From Gautieria morchelliformis (Eukaryota; Basidiomycota; Agaricomycetes; Gomphales; Gomphaceae), in assembly GCA_015179125.1 (NCBI GenBank), contig WHVA01000568.1, positions 1 through 64,000 on the forward strand: 64,000 bases of DNA, given 5' to 3'. The position numbers and the translations under genes were made by a program. Of the stretch, positions 1 through 12,225 are shown piece by piece; position 1 is the stretch's first letter; each line of letters starts with the position of its first letter. The notes beneath the pieces were generated by a model. The model did no database searches and was not told the DNA's origin. It saw nothing but the letters and a program-made list of their open reading frames with translations.

Positions 1-142
1 GTGTATGTCAAGACAGTTCTATCAACTGTATGCGACGGATCAATCGATCACAGGTGAAGTGAAGAGATCGTTGGGACGAAGGCATTCACACACGGTGGTG
101 TGACATGAGTCACGTATCATCTGCGCTTTGCGACACACACCC

Positions 143-1508
143 ATGACCAACCTGAAGACCTACGAAGACTATGATACACTAATGAGACAGTATATACAAG
201 AGGGTAAACATATATACCATTTACAGCCTGCAGAACGCTTCTGGATTGCCCTCCAACCATGGCTCGCCTCGTGTGGGTACATGCTCCGCCCCCGATATCG
301 TCCAGGGTGGGTGCCGTCTTGGCTAGGCACTAATCAAGACCGTTTTGAGTGTGAGGATGGAATTGGTCACCAGGTACGTGAGCTCTCTAGGTAGCGACAT
401 ATCAGAGATGTCACACGAAGCTCAGCATCCCAGGTTGCTCGACGCCATCAGAACGTCGGACGGCAAACTTGTCATGCTCAAGTTAACTTTTCGGTCGGTA
501 CACCCATTCGAATCCGAGATTGGTCGCTATCTGTCCAGCACAGACCTCGCGTCAGACCCCAGTAACCATTGCATACCCATACTCGACGTTCTGCTCGTCC
601 CAGACTACGAGGATCTCGATATCATTGTTATGCCACTTCTTCTGAATTATAAATACCACCCTTCCTTCAAGACAGTTGGTTGAATCCGTGGAGTTCTTCA
701 GGCAGATCTTTGAGGTACATTTCCTTCAATGTTGTTCAATATGACGCCACATGGAGTTTTTCAGGGCCTTCACTTTATGCACCGGCATCATGTCGCCCAT
801 CGGTAACACCCCCTAGCATCGATACGTTCCCGTCACTGATATTTCGATACCCCAGCGACTGTTCTGGGCCAAATATTATGATGGACGGCACGAAATTATA
901 CCCTGATGGTTTTCATCCCATAACCATGGTGTACGCCAAACCCTAATGGACGTGCAAAGTATCTCAGGCGCACAGAACGACCCCCCAAATATTATCTTAC
1001 AGACTTTGGACTATCCCGTCGCTATGATCCCAAAGCAGGCCCGGCTCTCGAACTGCCCATTCGTGGAAACGACAAAACAGTGCCTGAGTTCCAGGGAGAT
1101 GGATATGATCAAGCCAGCGACCCTTTCGCCACAGATGTCTACTATATTGGGAATGAAATCAAGACGCGTTTTTTGCAGGTGCGTCTAAGACGGGCAATAT
1201 TAGATGTCTCTCGCTTATTGCCTATTAATGGCTAGGGCACCGTGAACTTCGATTTCATGTCCTCTCTGATAGCTGATATGACAGCAAATGATCCTGCAAA
1301 GCGACCTTCGATGGGCCAAGTGGTGGATCGGTTTGACACCGTCTTACACTCGCTGACCACCTCCCAGCTTCGCGCGCGGTTAATGAAGCCTGAGGAGTTG
1401 GAACCTAACTCTTGGTTACTTCGATGGATACTGAACATTCCACATTTTTTCCGCCAGGTCAAATATGTGTTATGCATGATCCCACCGGTGCCTCGTCGCG
1501 ATGCATGA
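143..1508 (+). pseudogene. Agaricomycete protein-kinase-like gene, frameshifted
   Basis: Coding fragments in several frames follow the order of the kinase-like family expanded in agaricomycetes. There is an N-terminal block (143-373) with PRYRPGW, then SDGKLVMLK (ATP-binding lysine strand), a catalytic-loop block near 785-870 (MHRHHVAHR then DCSGPNIMMD), TDFGLSRRYDP (DFG, about 1000), KTVPEFQGDG, ATDVYYIGN and a C-lobe ending at 1508 with DPAKRPSMGQVV. Plausible introns account for gaps at about 374-408, 712-769, 814-853 and 1178-1230. Two breaks cannot be spliced away: one extra base near 681 (GGTTGA) and one near 935 (AAACCC). Each shifts the frame inside conserved sequence. The gene is either a recent pseudogene or carries homopolymer sequencing errors. 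Kinase family membership is clear; the substrate is unknown. Confidence 0.7.
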
Positions 1509-1950
1509 GTGACACACTAACGTTCAGTGCTGTTCACAAAGTTGACTGTCATTATGATTCCAAAGCTGTGGCTATGTTCTGGTTTGTAGTCGTACCTAGT
1601 GACCGTCAAATCCGACTATTCGCCTCCGGCACTAATTATTCGCTACCGGTCCTGCAGTGCTGTGTCATTGATTCACACGTTCTCGCTGCAGGTAGACTTG
1701 TGGCTCACAATTACACATCCGTGGAGTTCATACGTATTTACTAGTGGGCTATCCTAGTATTAAGTATAGCTAGGGGGAGACCACGACCACATCTGCACAT
1801 GATCGATCGATCGTCTTCGTCGATCTGTTGACGGGAACACAAGAGCCAGTACAATATGATGCGATCTGAATTCGAGTGACTGCCACTTGACTCCATCTTA
1901 TAACTTGCGCGCGGAAGACCGTAAATACACCTAGTACTGTAGCATACGTC
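1509..1950. other. Intergenic, no gene seen
   Basis: This gap lies between the 3' ends of the kinase relic (plus) and the PIH1-domain gene (minus). Short open frames here show no recognisable domain. I see no repeat or RNA gene. Confidence 0.5.
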
Positions 1951-3511
1951 CTACACATAAACGATCACCCTCCGCTCCACAATCCGCCACTCTGCCCTCG
2001 CCCTTTCCACGTCCACTTTTCCCCCTCCATTCACCCCGCTTTCAGCCTCTCCACGGTGCTTCTGCTCTCGCTCCCCGACACTCGTTCCGTCGCCGTCGCC
2101 GTCTCCAAATCTGACCTGCAAAAAATATATCGGCGTCCGAAGCGTCATTATATCTGCCGAAAGGGACAGATTCGAGTACGCATGGTCAGGGCGGGTCTGC
2201 AGGAAGAATTAGTAAGAGGAGTGAGTAATTCTTGGTGAAGACCATAATAGCTGCAAGGCTGAAGAACAGAAGCACGGCAAGAAAGAAAGAAACAAGCATA
2301 CGTACAAACTTGGGTACTTCAATAAGGATTCTCCGCTCATGTGCGCCCACCTCCAATCTCCACACTGGAACCTCTCTTGCTGCATCCTCTAAAGTTACCC
2401 AGTGCGGATCTGCGTCGAGCACCCTAGATTCCGTATGTGTGTTGGGGCCTGGCTCTGCTTCAGTTTCTTTTAACCCTCCACTGTCTTTTCCTTTCGTATT
2501 TTGTTGCAGTATAGATTCGGATTGGATTTGAGACGTCGCATCACTTCTCACAGCACCGCTGGGCGTCTTTAAAATCCCCTTCGGCTTCTGCTGTGACTTG
2601 GACAGTAATGTTGGCGATTCGGACGAAGATATTTCTTGTATCAATGGTCTCCTAGACGTGTTTCCTTCTGATGGCGATTTTGCGCTCAAATTTTCCTCGT
2701 TGGATTCACTTAGACTCGACTTCACTTTCGAAGTCTCACCCTCTTCAATCACCCCAAACACCGGCACTTCAAAAATCCGCGCCTCCGGTGTACCTTTATA
2801 CCGGATGTTTGGGGTCACAAGGGTGCGAGAGAGGGTCAGGGAGCGGCTGGGTGTGTCCGTGACCTGGAAGTGCGGTGATTCAATTTGGGAAAGGATTATT
2901 TCTGAGGAGGGGCGAGTTAGCAGACATGGATATGATAGAAATGAAAGGGACGAGCCAATATAAAAGATATTATTGGACACTCACCAAGAACAAATGACTT
3001 GAAATCCACACTCTTCAGCATGCGCGCTTTGAGGGAGGGATTGATAATCGCATCGAATATAAGAGAGGGTTTTCCCGCTATACACAACATGCAAGCAAGC
3101 AATCAATCAATCGTTCGTCGCAACACATACACGTGGACGACAAAGATACCTTTATCACGCCCCTCTGTTCCCTCACTCACCACGACCGGGACAAAGTACC
3201 CTTCAGCCCCACCAATTCCATCCAAAACGCCTCCCAATACGCGCGCCTCATCTTCCGGGCTGAGAGTGGTGGGCGGCGCAGGGACAGAGAGGGAGAAAGC
3301 CACGTTTATGAATGTTTTCAAGGAGGTGGGCACTGGGATGCGGGTGGTGGACCCTGTTGTTAGTCCAACGTCGGGAGCGGAGGAAATGTTGGAGGAAGAA
3401 GCAGGTGAGGACGCGGAGACTGAGGCCGGGGTATAATAGCCCGCCTTGGTAGTCGACGTTTTTATTACAAACCCAGGGTTGGGAGTTATGAGGACGCGTC
3501 TAGCCGCAGGT
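1951..3511 (-). CDS. PIH1 domain-containing protein (R2TP subunit Pih1/Nop17-like)
   Basis: Pih1 proteins are adaptors of the R2TP co-chaperone (RVB1/RVB2/TAH1/PIH1), which helps assemble box C/D snoRNPs and PIKK kinases. The PIH1 domain reads through three exons: TPNPGFVIKT, then TFINVAFSLSVPAPP and EGYFVPVVV (exon ending about 3150), then AGKPSLIFDAIINPSLK (3076-2985), then an exon from 2901 continuing the helix and ending the domain with SRTLVTPNIRYKG. A Ser/Lys-rich linker follows. A C-terminal CS-like segment has WRLEVGAHERRILIEVPKF (ending about 2306) and a last exon 2115-1951 ending WRIVERRVIVYV. Introns are 3149-3077, 2984-2902 and 2305-2116, all GT-AG. The first exon has no ATG in frame before a stop, so the start probably lies in an upstream mini-exon that I could not place; the 5' end given is the acceptor near 3511. 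The family call is firm; the R2TP role is inferred from the family. Confidence 0.8.
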
Positions 3512-6500
3512 ATTTCGATTGTATTTGAAAAGGGAGGGTCAAGGGGTGTTTAAAAGTATGTGAGATCAGGAATTGGTGGGATGACAAATGAAAGGGACGA
3601 AGCAACCGCAAGCATACATAGGTCAAATTGATGTTGAGGAACGCGACAAAAACGAAGCCGCAGTAACAAAGTAAAATAAAGGAGGTTAACACGTAACCCG
3701 GCAGCAATCAACAAGCATGACGAACGAGATAGCCGGACAACACGACACGGCACAGCACAGTGACCATTGATAATCATACGCGAGTCATGGCGGACATAGT
3801 TATCAAACACCAAGAGTCATGCCATGGGCCAAGATGTAAAGTCGGGGATGGAACGAGGCATTGAAAAGGTCCAGGATGGGACAAAAAAACAGTAACAAAA
3901 CCCGCCGTCCAGGTGCACCCAGCCGTATACGCAACAAAGCGTATAATATATTGCGGAGACACGTAAAAACATGATATGTCGGCGCACCATACCACCACCA
4001 CACGCCAAGAACCGCAAGTTGGTCGAGAAATTTCAGTAAGAACACAAGACAAAAACCAGAACGGTTTGTGAGCAATCGTAGTTATTCCAACGTGCACCAC
4101 AAGGCAGAGAGCAAGCTTACCTCGTATGCACGTCGTGCTCACCCTGAGCGTGCGCGTGAACATAACTCATCATTTCTCCCGCGCAAGGACTCAGTTCAGT
4201 AGTAACCAGTAGTTGTGGGAGTCGTTAGTGACCGTCGATTCGCTTTACTATGCAGCCAGCAGGAGGTCGCCCGCTTACTCTACGTGCAAGGTGCCAGTGA
4301 ATGGCGGCCCAATTCGTCCCGAGCACCTGCGTGAGTTGAGCGAGTTCTCTTTAACGGACTTGATGCTTGAAGCTTGGGACTTGAGGGACTCGATACCAAT
4401 ATTGTTGTAGCAGGTGTTACACTAGTAGGATCTGAGGTCCACCAGCATTAGATCTCCGCCGCCGACCGCGCTGGTTTCACCAGTTCGAGTACTTGCAGTT
4501 CACGCGGCCCCGGGATATGGCCGGATCCAAGAACATATAGAAGCCTAGAAGTGGACAGAGTAGGTCAACGCGTGTGTAGTCCCAGGAGTCCAGGGTCGTG
4601 GCTCCCCAATGCCCACAACTGATAGTGAACGAGCAGATCAGTGCAAGTAACGACTGCCGAATCGGAGTGGCAAGGACACGCTGGGCTGGTCATCGAGATA
4701 AGTCATTGGCATGGCCTGAACATCTCAGACACCATTCATTAATCCACACTTTTTCATCTGTCAGATGGTCCGATATGTTGAAACCACCAACTTCTCCCTG
4801 GCCTGTGAAGATGGGCCGCATGTGTTAGAGGGGTCTTGGTTCCGTTGATGGCTGATGTCCGTAAGCTGAACTGTCAAGGAACTGACTAATACCCAGAAGA
4901 GATCTGGCCTATGGAAGAGGAGGTTGAACCGACAGCTCTGCATACGTATCACCGTGTATCGTTGAGAGGTACCCCCATCGAACCTACCAGAGTTGTTTCA
5001 GTACACACTTTGGTACCATCAATGGTTGTCCATATTCTCACCGATCTCGCCGGTCTCATCGCGCATGCACCCTCCAGACTGTGGCCTTGAGACACACGGT
5101 TGTCGACTGGGTGTCCTCAGTGGGTCGGATGAGGAGGTAAACGAATATCTATAGCCGCCACACGACCGCACGAGAAACCTATGAGATTCCGTTGTCTCCT
5201 GGTTCTTTGAGAAATGGCTGCATTAGTCGACTATGTGATGAATCGCTCCATCGTCACTTGGTGATTTGGACTGGACCGAGTCTAAAGCGATTGGGATGAG
5301 AATTATAGCCTCCAGCAGAATATTTTGGTGTCTACCGGAGAGACCTCATAATGATTAATTTAGGACGCATGCGAGTGCACTATGATGGCTTGCCGGTGCC
5401 TAACCCTCCACTATGGCAAATACTCTGACGGTAACCAGCCAGGGTGGTCAAGCCATCACATGCTCTGTGGCGCGAGAGAAACCATTGTCTTGACTGTGCA
5501 CTCGTGGTTCTACTTGTTTTACGTGCAGCGGTCCCATGGGGATAAGGTTAAAGAACGCTCCCTGGCGACGTTGATGTACAGAACCTTCTGCTCCATTGGG
5601 GAGAGTTACCTCCCTTGGACCTAATAGGTTTCATCTCAGTGCACCTCATCGTGGCTGAAGTTTTCACCTAATACCTCGACTACTTTGCCTTCCCTACCAA
5701 TGTTGCCTGTTTCCTCTTATCTTGACCACAAACTTCTGGGGTTGGGGCGGGTGCATTGTGCACCTGTCTCATCTGATTCTCTGTGGGTGTGGACTACAGC
5801 TATGGCTATGGTTATGGCCCGACTCGGTGACGAACCTCTGATAATTTAACCCGCCTCCAGGAAAGGCGAGAATGTTCGACAAATAACGGCCAAGTAACGG
5901 CCAAATATCCTCCCTTTCGTCAGAAACGTGCAGCCCCATTTGAAATATTGCCACCAAACTAATCGGAAACCAATACACCCGATAAGCTTCCCAGGTCTGG
6001 TGACGGATTATAACCACTGGACGAAGGAATATTGCAGGTCGCAGGTACTTAATGCTTTGTAACCATTTACCAAACCTGAATATCTGATAGTATGATGGTA
6101 TCATACAATGCAGGTTTTTGTCTTGCCAATTCTGATTATTATTTTATTAGACTCCAACCTTCCGGGTTGTTAAAAAATATTTTGGTTTTCACACGCGCTC
6201 TCGTGTTCCCCGGCCATAATCGATCTGCAGCTTTATCATTATCAGCAGCGCTCGCGGGCATCTCCGAGTTCGAGAAGCTACCGATACGTTACAGAGTCGC
6301 CACTTCGGAGCATCGGTCCTTGGCAACACAGCGCAGTCCTTCTCATCACCGAAACCAAGGTTGCTACATGGTGCATTTTTGAACACTTCACTTACCTATG
6401 TGCTTTTCTCAACATATATTTTTCTTCAGATACGTATACTTAAGCTTCCTCTACTTGCGAATCGCCGCAGGGGTCCGACTGCTGAACCAGCCCATTGTCC

Positions 6501-7080
6501 TCACCTCTTTGCATGGCGAGTTCCAGTTTGTTGAGACAATCTGGTTGATGTCGTCGCCTCAAGTTACCTTAGCCCGCGATTTCCTCCCGTCCGCTTGATC
6601 ATAGCAATGGTTGGTAACTAGCTTTCTATTGTGGCTGCGTCTCATATCGGAGTTTTCAACATCATTCCAGGTTGGTGGCTGTGAGTCCTTGTGCCCAAGA
6701 TGGAGAGAGAGCACGCCTCATCTTCCTGTGAGATTATGACAGTCGACCTCCGGTGCCTAACATGATGATACGCTTGGTAAGGAGGATGGTGAGTGTTATT
6801 TGATCTAAGCTACAGTGCAGTTGCAGGGCTAGTCCTTTGACTGGCAACTGCACGACTCCTTAATGATCACTGTGCAGTAGACAATGTCACATCGCCAGAG
6901 CAGTGCCACCTCCCTTATCCTTGTTTCCTCGAACTGGTCACGGATCTTCTGATGGAATTTCCGGGAGAGGGGACGCAGAAGAAGCGGACGGCACCGACTG
7001 GGTGGTGTGGCGAGTCACAAACGGATGAGTAAATACAAACAAACTACTGCGTATTTGTAAGCTACGCGTTGCGTTTGGTA
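3512..7080. other. Long region without recognisable genes
   Basis: About 3.5 kb with no open frame that I can match to a family and no chain of exons. The longest frames (minus 3774-4163, 129 codons; minus 5769-6104, 111 codons) look like random translations with many Cys, Trp and His. It may hold the missing first exon of the PIH1 gene, promoters or old decayed repeats. No terminal repeat or LTR was seen. Confidence 0.4.
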
Positions 7081-7086
7081 TTGCGG

Positions 7087-7540
7087 TCACTCGACGCCGC
7101 TCGCAGATCCAAAAACATCAACATCTTCGGTAGGTGGGGCCTCGTCGTGATGCAGGCTCAAGCTCAAGGCAGCTGCGAGGCTTACTGGTGTAAATCGTGC
7201 TATGCACGCATAGCATGACCCGTTACAATGTTTATTAGGGAACACCGCTCGGTGCCAAAAATTCAAATCTCCGACGGCCTCTTTGATCGCCACGTTCCAG
7301 AACTCTCACACGTGCCCCGAGATTCAAGCTTTCAACGTAATTGCGGGTACGTGTAAGCCGCTGATCCAATACCCAATAAGGCAAACACACGAGACCATGT
7401 CTGAAACTTGGGTGAAGAAAGATCGATGGCGGAAACGTTATCGATGGGCGGAAGCGGTGCCAGTTCGAAGCTGATCTGACGGCGTCAGTACGAGAAGCAA
7501 ATTCGGCCGACAAAATGCCAGCCAAGCTCATGGCCCCGCC
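7087..7540 (-). CDS. Possible small membrane-protein gene, unrecognised
   Basis: On the minus strand, a segment starting after a CAG acceptor at 7475 reads SFELAPLPPIDNVSAIDL followed by a hydrophobic stretch (WSRVFALLGIGSAAYTYP) and reaches a GT near 7336. A further open frame (7293-7087) could be a later exon. The composition looks protein-like, with one predicted membrane helix. I cannot connect the exons convincingly, place a start or name a family. It would be divergent from the zinc-cluster gene that begins at 7830. Confidence 0.2.
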
Positions 7541-7829
7541 GCCAAACGCTCGGAAGTATGACTTCTCCGCTCACATGTCCTTTTCGTTTCCCAGATAACC
7601 CTGAGTAAGTATTCCTGATTTCTCTCCATCTTATACTGACATGAGCGCTCTGGCTAGGATTACAACTTCTTTTCCTCCACCGTGACTTTCCACTTCAAGT
7701 AGTCCCCCCTGGGGTGCTTGACAGTACCGCTGTGGCAATTGCCAATAGGAATCGCTATCATGCTGCACTGGGAACCTTAATCAATCATGTTTCCCACCCC
7801 AAACGCCCTTCAATCCTTGAGGCCTTCTT

Positions 7830-9992
7830 ATGAAGCTTTTGTGTTTCATTCGATCGCATTCCCCCTCTCAACGCACACCACGTAGCTATATGCCACTTCA
7901 GAGAGGAACAGTGAGTGCACAGCGCCACACACTAACCGCAGTCGCTGATTCAAGTAACATTGGCGCAGGCATGCTTCCCATGCCGCTATCGCAAGCTAGT
8001 GAGATATCCCTTTTGCACTGTGGCATATCATGGTCTACGTCTCTTACGACTATCAGAAATGCGGTGGCGAAAAGCCCACCTGCTCACAATGTATCAGCCA
8101 TGATGACAGAGGTTGCGCCTATGAGGACACGCGAACATGGGGTGGCGTCCACAGTTTATAATCCCATCTCGGCCTCTCTGACTGCGTATCAACAGGGAAG
8201 AATAGGCGACTTCAACTCCAAATAACTGACCTGAAACGTCAGCTTAACATAAGTCACCGGGAGGTGCAAAGATTGACGGAATTACTAGCACGTCGTCCCG
8301 ATACCCCGACGCCACCCATCGAAAGCAAGCCTGTTGTCGCCGCTTTCAAGCCGAATAATTCACCTTGTCTTGTCCACGCACCGGAAATCGTTACTGGGTT
8401 CTCGTTGCCGCAGCTGGCGTCCTCCCTTCTGCTTCAGGCTAATGCACAGGGAGGCTCGTTGAATGGTTTCGACCCCACTTATACACCCTCGGGTCTCCAT
8501 GGCTGTCCCACAGTTTTCACAACGGATATGGCAATCGTCACACCATCCCCGAGCTTTTTTCAGCTGAGAATGACATCAGAGTCTCAAAATGTGTTGTACG
8601 TCTTGAGCTGATCTTCGCATTAGTGCGGCAGTTATAACCAACGCACACAGACTTACTGCATTCTTCCCTCACTCCGACCAGTTCTACCTGGATTTGAACG
8701 CAGTGCAGATCCAGTCACGTGTGGCGGGGGCTCCCCACAACCCCATTCACGATTCTTTTTTGCATGCGATGTTCCTGATAGGCTGTCGCTTCGACGGACG
8801 TTCACTGATTAGGCGGCACGAACTACGGTTCCGACAGAGGGCCCAAAGCTCCCTGAGACTGCCTATATGCCATGCTGATTTGGGCGATTGCATCCGAGCG
8901 GCTTGCCTACTCGCATGCTATGCGTACATTAATGACAGCCTGAGCGAAGCCCAAGGTCATGTGAGGTTGGCAAAGAATCTCATTTACCGGCTGATATCTC
9001 AGGACGCTCTTGTTACCTCGGGGACACCGTTGGATGAGGCGCCGCTGGATCGGGTCTTACTTTTGCAACAAGTTTCCACAACTAGCCGGATTATTGCCGC
9101 GTACCTGGGAGAAGATGTTTCAGCGGAGCAGCCCCAAGTACCTGAAAGTTTTCTGGTCGTTGGTCTGATACACTTTCTCAGATGAATTATTCATTGATTC
9201 CTGCGGCAGCCTCCATTTTGGTCAAGAACGTGTTTCTTAAGATCATGGGTTTCCACAGTCGTGGCATGTCTAGGAAATAGGTCGACGTCAGCTATGCTCT
9301 CTTCGTCAGATCGGGGGCCACTGGATCGCAAGGTTGTCAGCACCATTCACGCGCATGCAGCCGATCTATTATGGGTAGCTAGTCAATCATTGAAGTCGTC
9401 CTCCCAGTCCAGTATGTTTCGTCATTCGCAAAGTTCGGTTAAATGCTTTATTGATTCTATTCTGTTAGTTTTCTTCCAGCCCTCTCTCCAGGACATGGAA
9501 TCATCTACAAAGGAGGTCCACGCTGACATGAGCTGCTTAGTGGGAACCCTTAAGGAATACCTCCCCTCCTCCCATCCGCGGGGCCTGGTTGATTGTTCCA
9601 CAATATGTTTTCACACACAGATTTATGCGTCACTTCTGGTAATTATGGGCGGCGAGCAGTCCCCTCCGGAGGATCTTTGCGAAGACTTAGTAGGCGAGCT
9701 TATTGCCCTTCTTAAGGAGCTGTGGGATCAAGATTACAAATATTTGGAACCAATTTTGGGAGTGAGTATACTTTATTTCCCTCATTAGTAAATGTGGGAA
9801 AACTTGCTTATCCATCTTATGGCCATAGTTATGTTGGCAGTGGCTGGCCGAGCACCTGCTAGACGAGATTTGGAAATTCGATGTTGAACACGCCCGGAAA
9901 CTGGGCGAGTCTATCAAGCTTGTTCTGACCGCCATGCACAAGCTTTCATGGGAGTTCCCTGTAGCGGGTACGTTGGCTTGTCGTACACGTTA
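7830..9992 (+). CDS. Zn(II)2Cys6 fungal transcription factor
   Basis: A nuclear DNA-binding regulator. The zinc cluster is split by an intron (7999-8056). Exon one after the 7911-7960 intron gives ACFPCRYRKL and the next gives KCGGEKPTCSQC then GCAYEDTR. Together they supply the six cysteines of a C-x2-C-x6-C-x6-C-x2-C-x7-C binuclear cluster. After another short intron comes a charged heptad-like segment (NRRLQLQITDLKRQLN), the usual coiled-coil dimerisation linker. The middle region (from 8651, LTAFFPHSDQFYLDLN) and the part up to 9788 resemble the fungal-specific activator domain. A final exon at about 9841 ends near 9992. The start could be ATG 7830 or ATG 7890. The introns at about 8596-8650, 9180-9260 and 9760-9840 are approximate. 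No target pathway can be inferred from the neighbours. Confidence 0.75.
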
Positions 9993-10391
9993 AGATCAAC
10001 TGCTGAAGGCGATCATTAGCGGTTAATTTAGCTAACATCACCTCTCGGTGCAGCCAGTGGGGGCTTTTCCCCATATAGCATAAACAGACCTGCGGCGGAC
10101 TGGACTTTTTTTTCAAAACTTTGTAAGCATAGATAGAGCTGTAGCCATGTGACATGCAAGGCCCTCGAATGGCAAGGAACCGATGTCCCCGGGGCCGTGA
10201 AGCTAATCAAGTTGCATTCCAAATGACCACCGTTCGATCCGTACCTGTGCCAGTACGCTCGGAAGGGCAGAAAATCCTGTAGCTAACACTGACATACCAC
10301 TCGTCGAACTAAATTTGTTATGGATGCAGACGCTGGCGTCAGAGATTCCAAATTGGGAGACTTTGCGTGGCAACGCACGATTCGCGCCCTC
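9993..10391. other. Convergent intergenic gap
   Basis: This is a tail-to-tail gap between the transcription factor (plus) and the SRAP gene (minus). No coding signal, repeat or RNA gene was recognised; a tRNA-like B-box at about 10232 lacks stems and was dismissed. Confidence 0.5.
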
Positions 10392-11813
10392 CTACTCTAA
10401 TCCAGTGTTTTTCATTCGTTTCTTCGGAGATATCCCTTCTGGATCTCCAGCCATTGTACGCTTTTGTGTTCGCTGTTGACCATTATCCGATGATGGGGAA
10501 GATTGTGGAGATGCATCGACGTCGATCACCTGCCCAGCAGCTCCGGCGTCTTTAGATGTAGAGGGTTTGCTGGGGCTTGAGGGAAAGTCTTGCTTATTTG
10601 GGGATCTCGACGATGCATGTTTCCCTTTGGCAGCTTGTTTTGCGAACAAGGCCTCGATGCCACCTTTCCTTTGTGACACAGGCTTGATAAAGTCTGATGA
10701 GTTTGCACCTACACGCCCAACCTCTTTGGGAACCGGGTAGCTACGATGGACCAGTTGTCAACAACTATCAAAGACAACAGAGGAGTGTGCAAGGACAAGA
10801 AGGTGCATGGGCGACACAGGGTCTGATAGGCGTGCATTTGATATTCACCACACACCCGTTTGCTTGGACAACCAGAACAGGGGAGATGAAACGCACCATT
10901 CCAGCTCTTTGCCATCTCCGGGTTTCATAATTTCAACCAAGCCCTTATGCCAACCTTGGCTAGTGTCCAGCCATTTCTCGAAATCAGATGTGGAGGACAA
11001 GATGACTGGCTGTCTGTCATGGAGCCAAGCCAATGACGTTGAAGCGTCCGTCGTGACAATGGTGAACGTCCACATTCGATTCGTAGCGCCTAAATACCGT
11101 CGTTGAGCCAGTCATAGCATTAAACAAGAAAATTAAACGAGTGTAACCTTCGAGAACGACGGAGTCATAGAGGCCGGCAAGGACCATGAGTTTGTTATCC
11201 CTGCGACGAATGAAGTGGGGCAGCCTCTCCTTGCCTTTCTTTAACCACTCAAAATATCTGCATCAACGCGACACATTTGTAAAAGGCTTGCATCACACAG
11301 GCATTTGCGTACTGACCCATCGCACACAACTACGCAACGCTTCTTACTCTTCATGCTGCTCCACATACCCCCAGACTCTACGAGGTTCTCCGCTCGGGCA
11401 TTGATGGTGTTGAGAGTAAGGTCTTCGTGTTTGGACCAGTGAGGAACTACCCCCCATTTCTATGACGATATGCATATATATTCTAGGAATATAACATTGA
11501 GGCTCACCATGGTATGTATTACCAACTCGCTCTGATCAGGATCTTGCCTCCGAATGACAGGAGCATTGGAACGTGGTGCAATGTTGTACCTATTCGCCGT
11601 GGACTAATTGGACCAAGAAAAGCACGGAGCAGTAAATGGTAAAACCTTGGGAAGAAGTCGTCTTGATCAATCCAGTCAGCCTCAGCAACATCAAGGTCCG
11701 GGTAGTCCACCATATGCTGTATCTGTCCGTGCTGTAAACTACTATGAGACGGGAGTAGGTAAGTGAGAGCGAATGGGACGCACTGGGACACTTAGCGAAA
11801 ACCTGCCACACAT
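10392..11813 (-). CDS. SRAP/HMCES-family abasic-site DNA-protein crosslinking protein
   Basis: The SRAP family forms a covalent thiazolidine bond between Cys2 and abasic sites in single-stranded DNA, protecting replication forks. Here the protein starts MCGRFS, so the catalytic cysteine follows Met1. Conserved blocks occur in order: RYNIAPRSNAPVIRR, MKWGVVPHWSKHED, NARAENLVES (active-site Asn and Glu region), YFEWLKKG, LPHFIRR, LAGLYDS, FTIVTTDAS, LHDRQPVIL and YPVPKEVG. Seven exons fit exactly: 11813-11784, 11731-11646, 11589-11508, 11459-11317, 11257-11148, 11089-10897, 10740-10392, giving 330 residues. The C-terminal tail after about residue 230 is disordered, with SQRKGGIEALF (PIP-box-like), QVIDVD (possible SUMO-interacting motif) and a basic SPKKRMK signal suggesting nuclear location. 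It lies head-to-head with the TAF8-like gene. Confidence 0.93.
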
Positions 11814-12225
11814 GAGATCTGAACTTGTGCAAGTAACCGAGACATGCTAATAGGCTGCGAATCTGTCACGGCTTCCTAATTCGAACGTCGGCATGGCTCA
11901 TGAACATACGAAGTTTACGCATACATCAAGGCAAGATCATCTGTACCTAACAAGCTTTCCTGGTGTGGGAAAAGACTTTACAGTAGCCTCTAGTAGACTG
12001 TAGTAAGAATTGCGTGACCGGATCCCCACACAAGGCATAAGATTCAAGGCCGAGCTCAATCCTATCCACAGATAAAGCCTTACATGTACAGGAAAGTGTT
12101 CTGGATAACCGCGTTAATTTGTAGCTACCATACAGAACAGTAGTACTTCGACTGGAAAGAGAAACGCGGCCAGCCCTCAGCCGCTGAACAAATTGTAGCT
12201 CCGCCACAAGCTGCGCCAGACCTAG

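Noticed and set aside
3774..4163. 129-codon open frame on the minus strand
   Set aside because: Composition is atypical (many Cys, Trp, Val), three overlapping frames are similarly open, and no domain or splice chain supports it.
10225..10250. GTTCGATCC resembling a tRNA B-box
   Set aside because: Flanking bases do not form a T-stem and no matching A-box or acceptor stem is present upstream.
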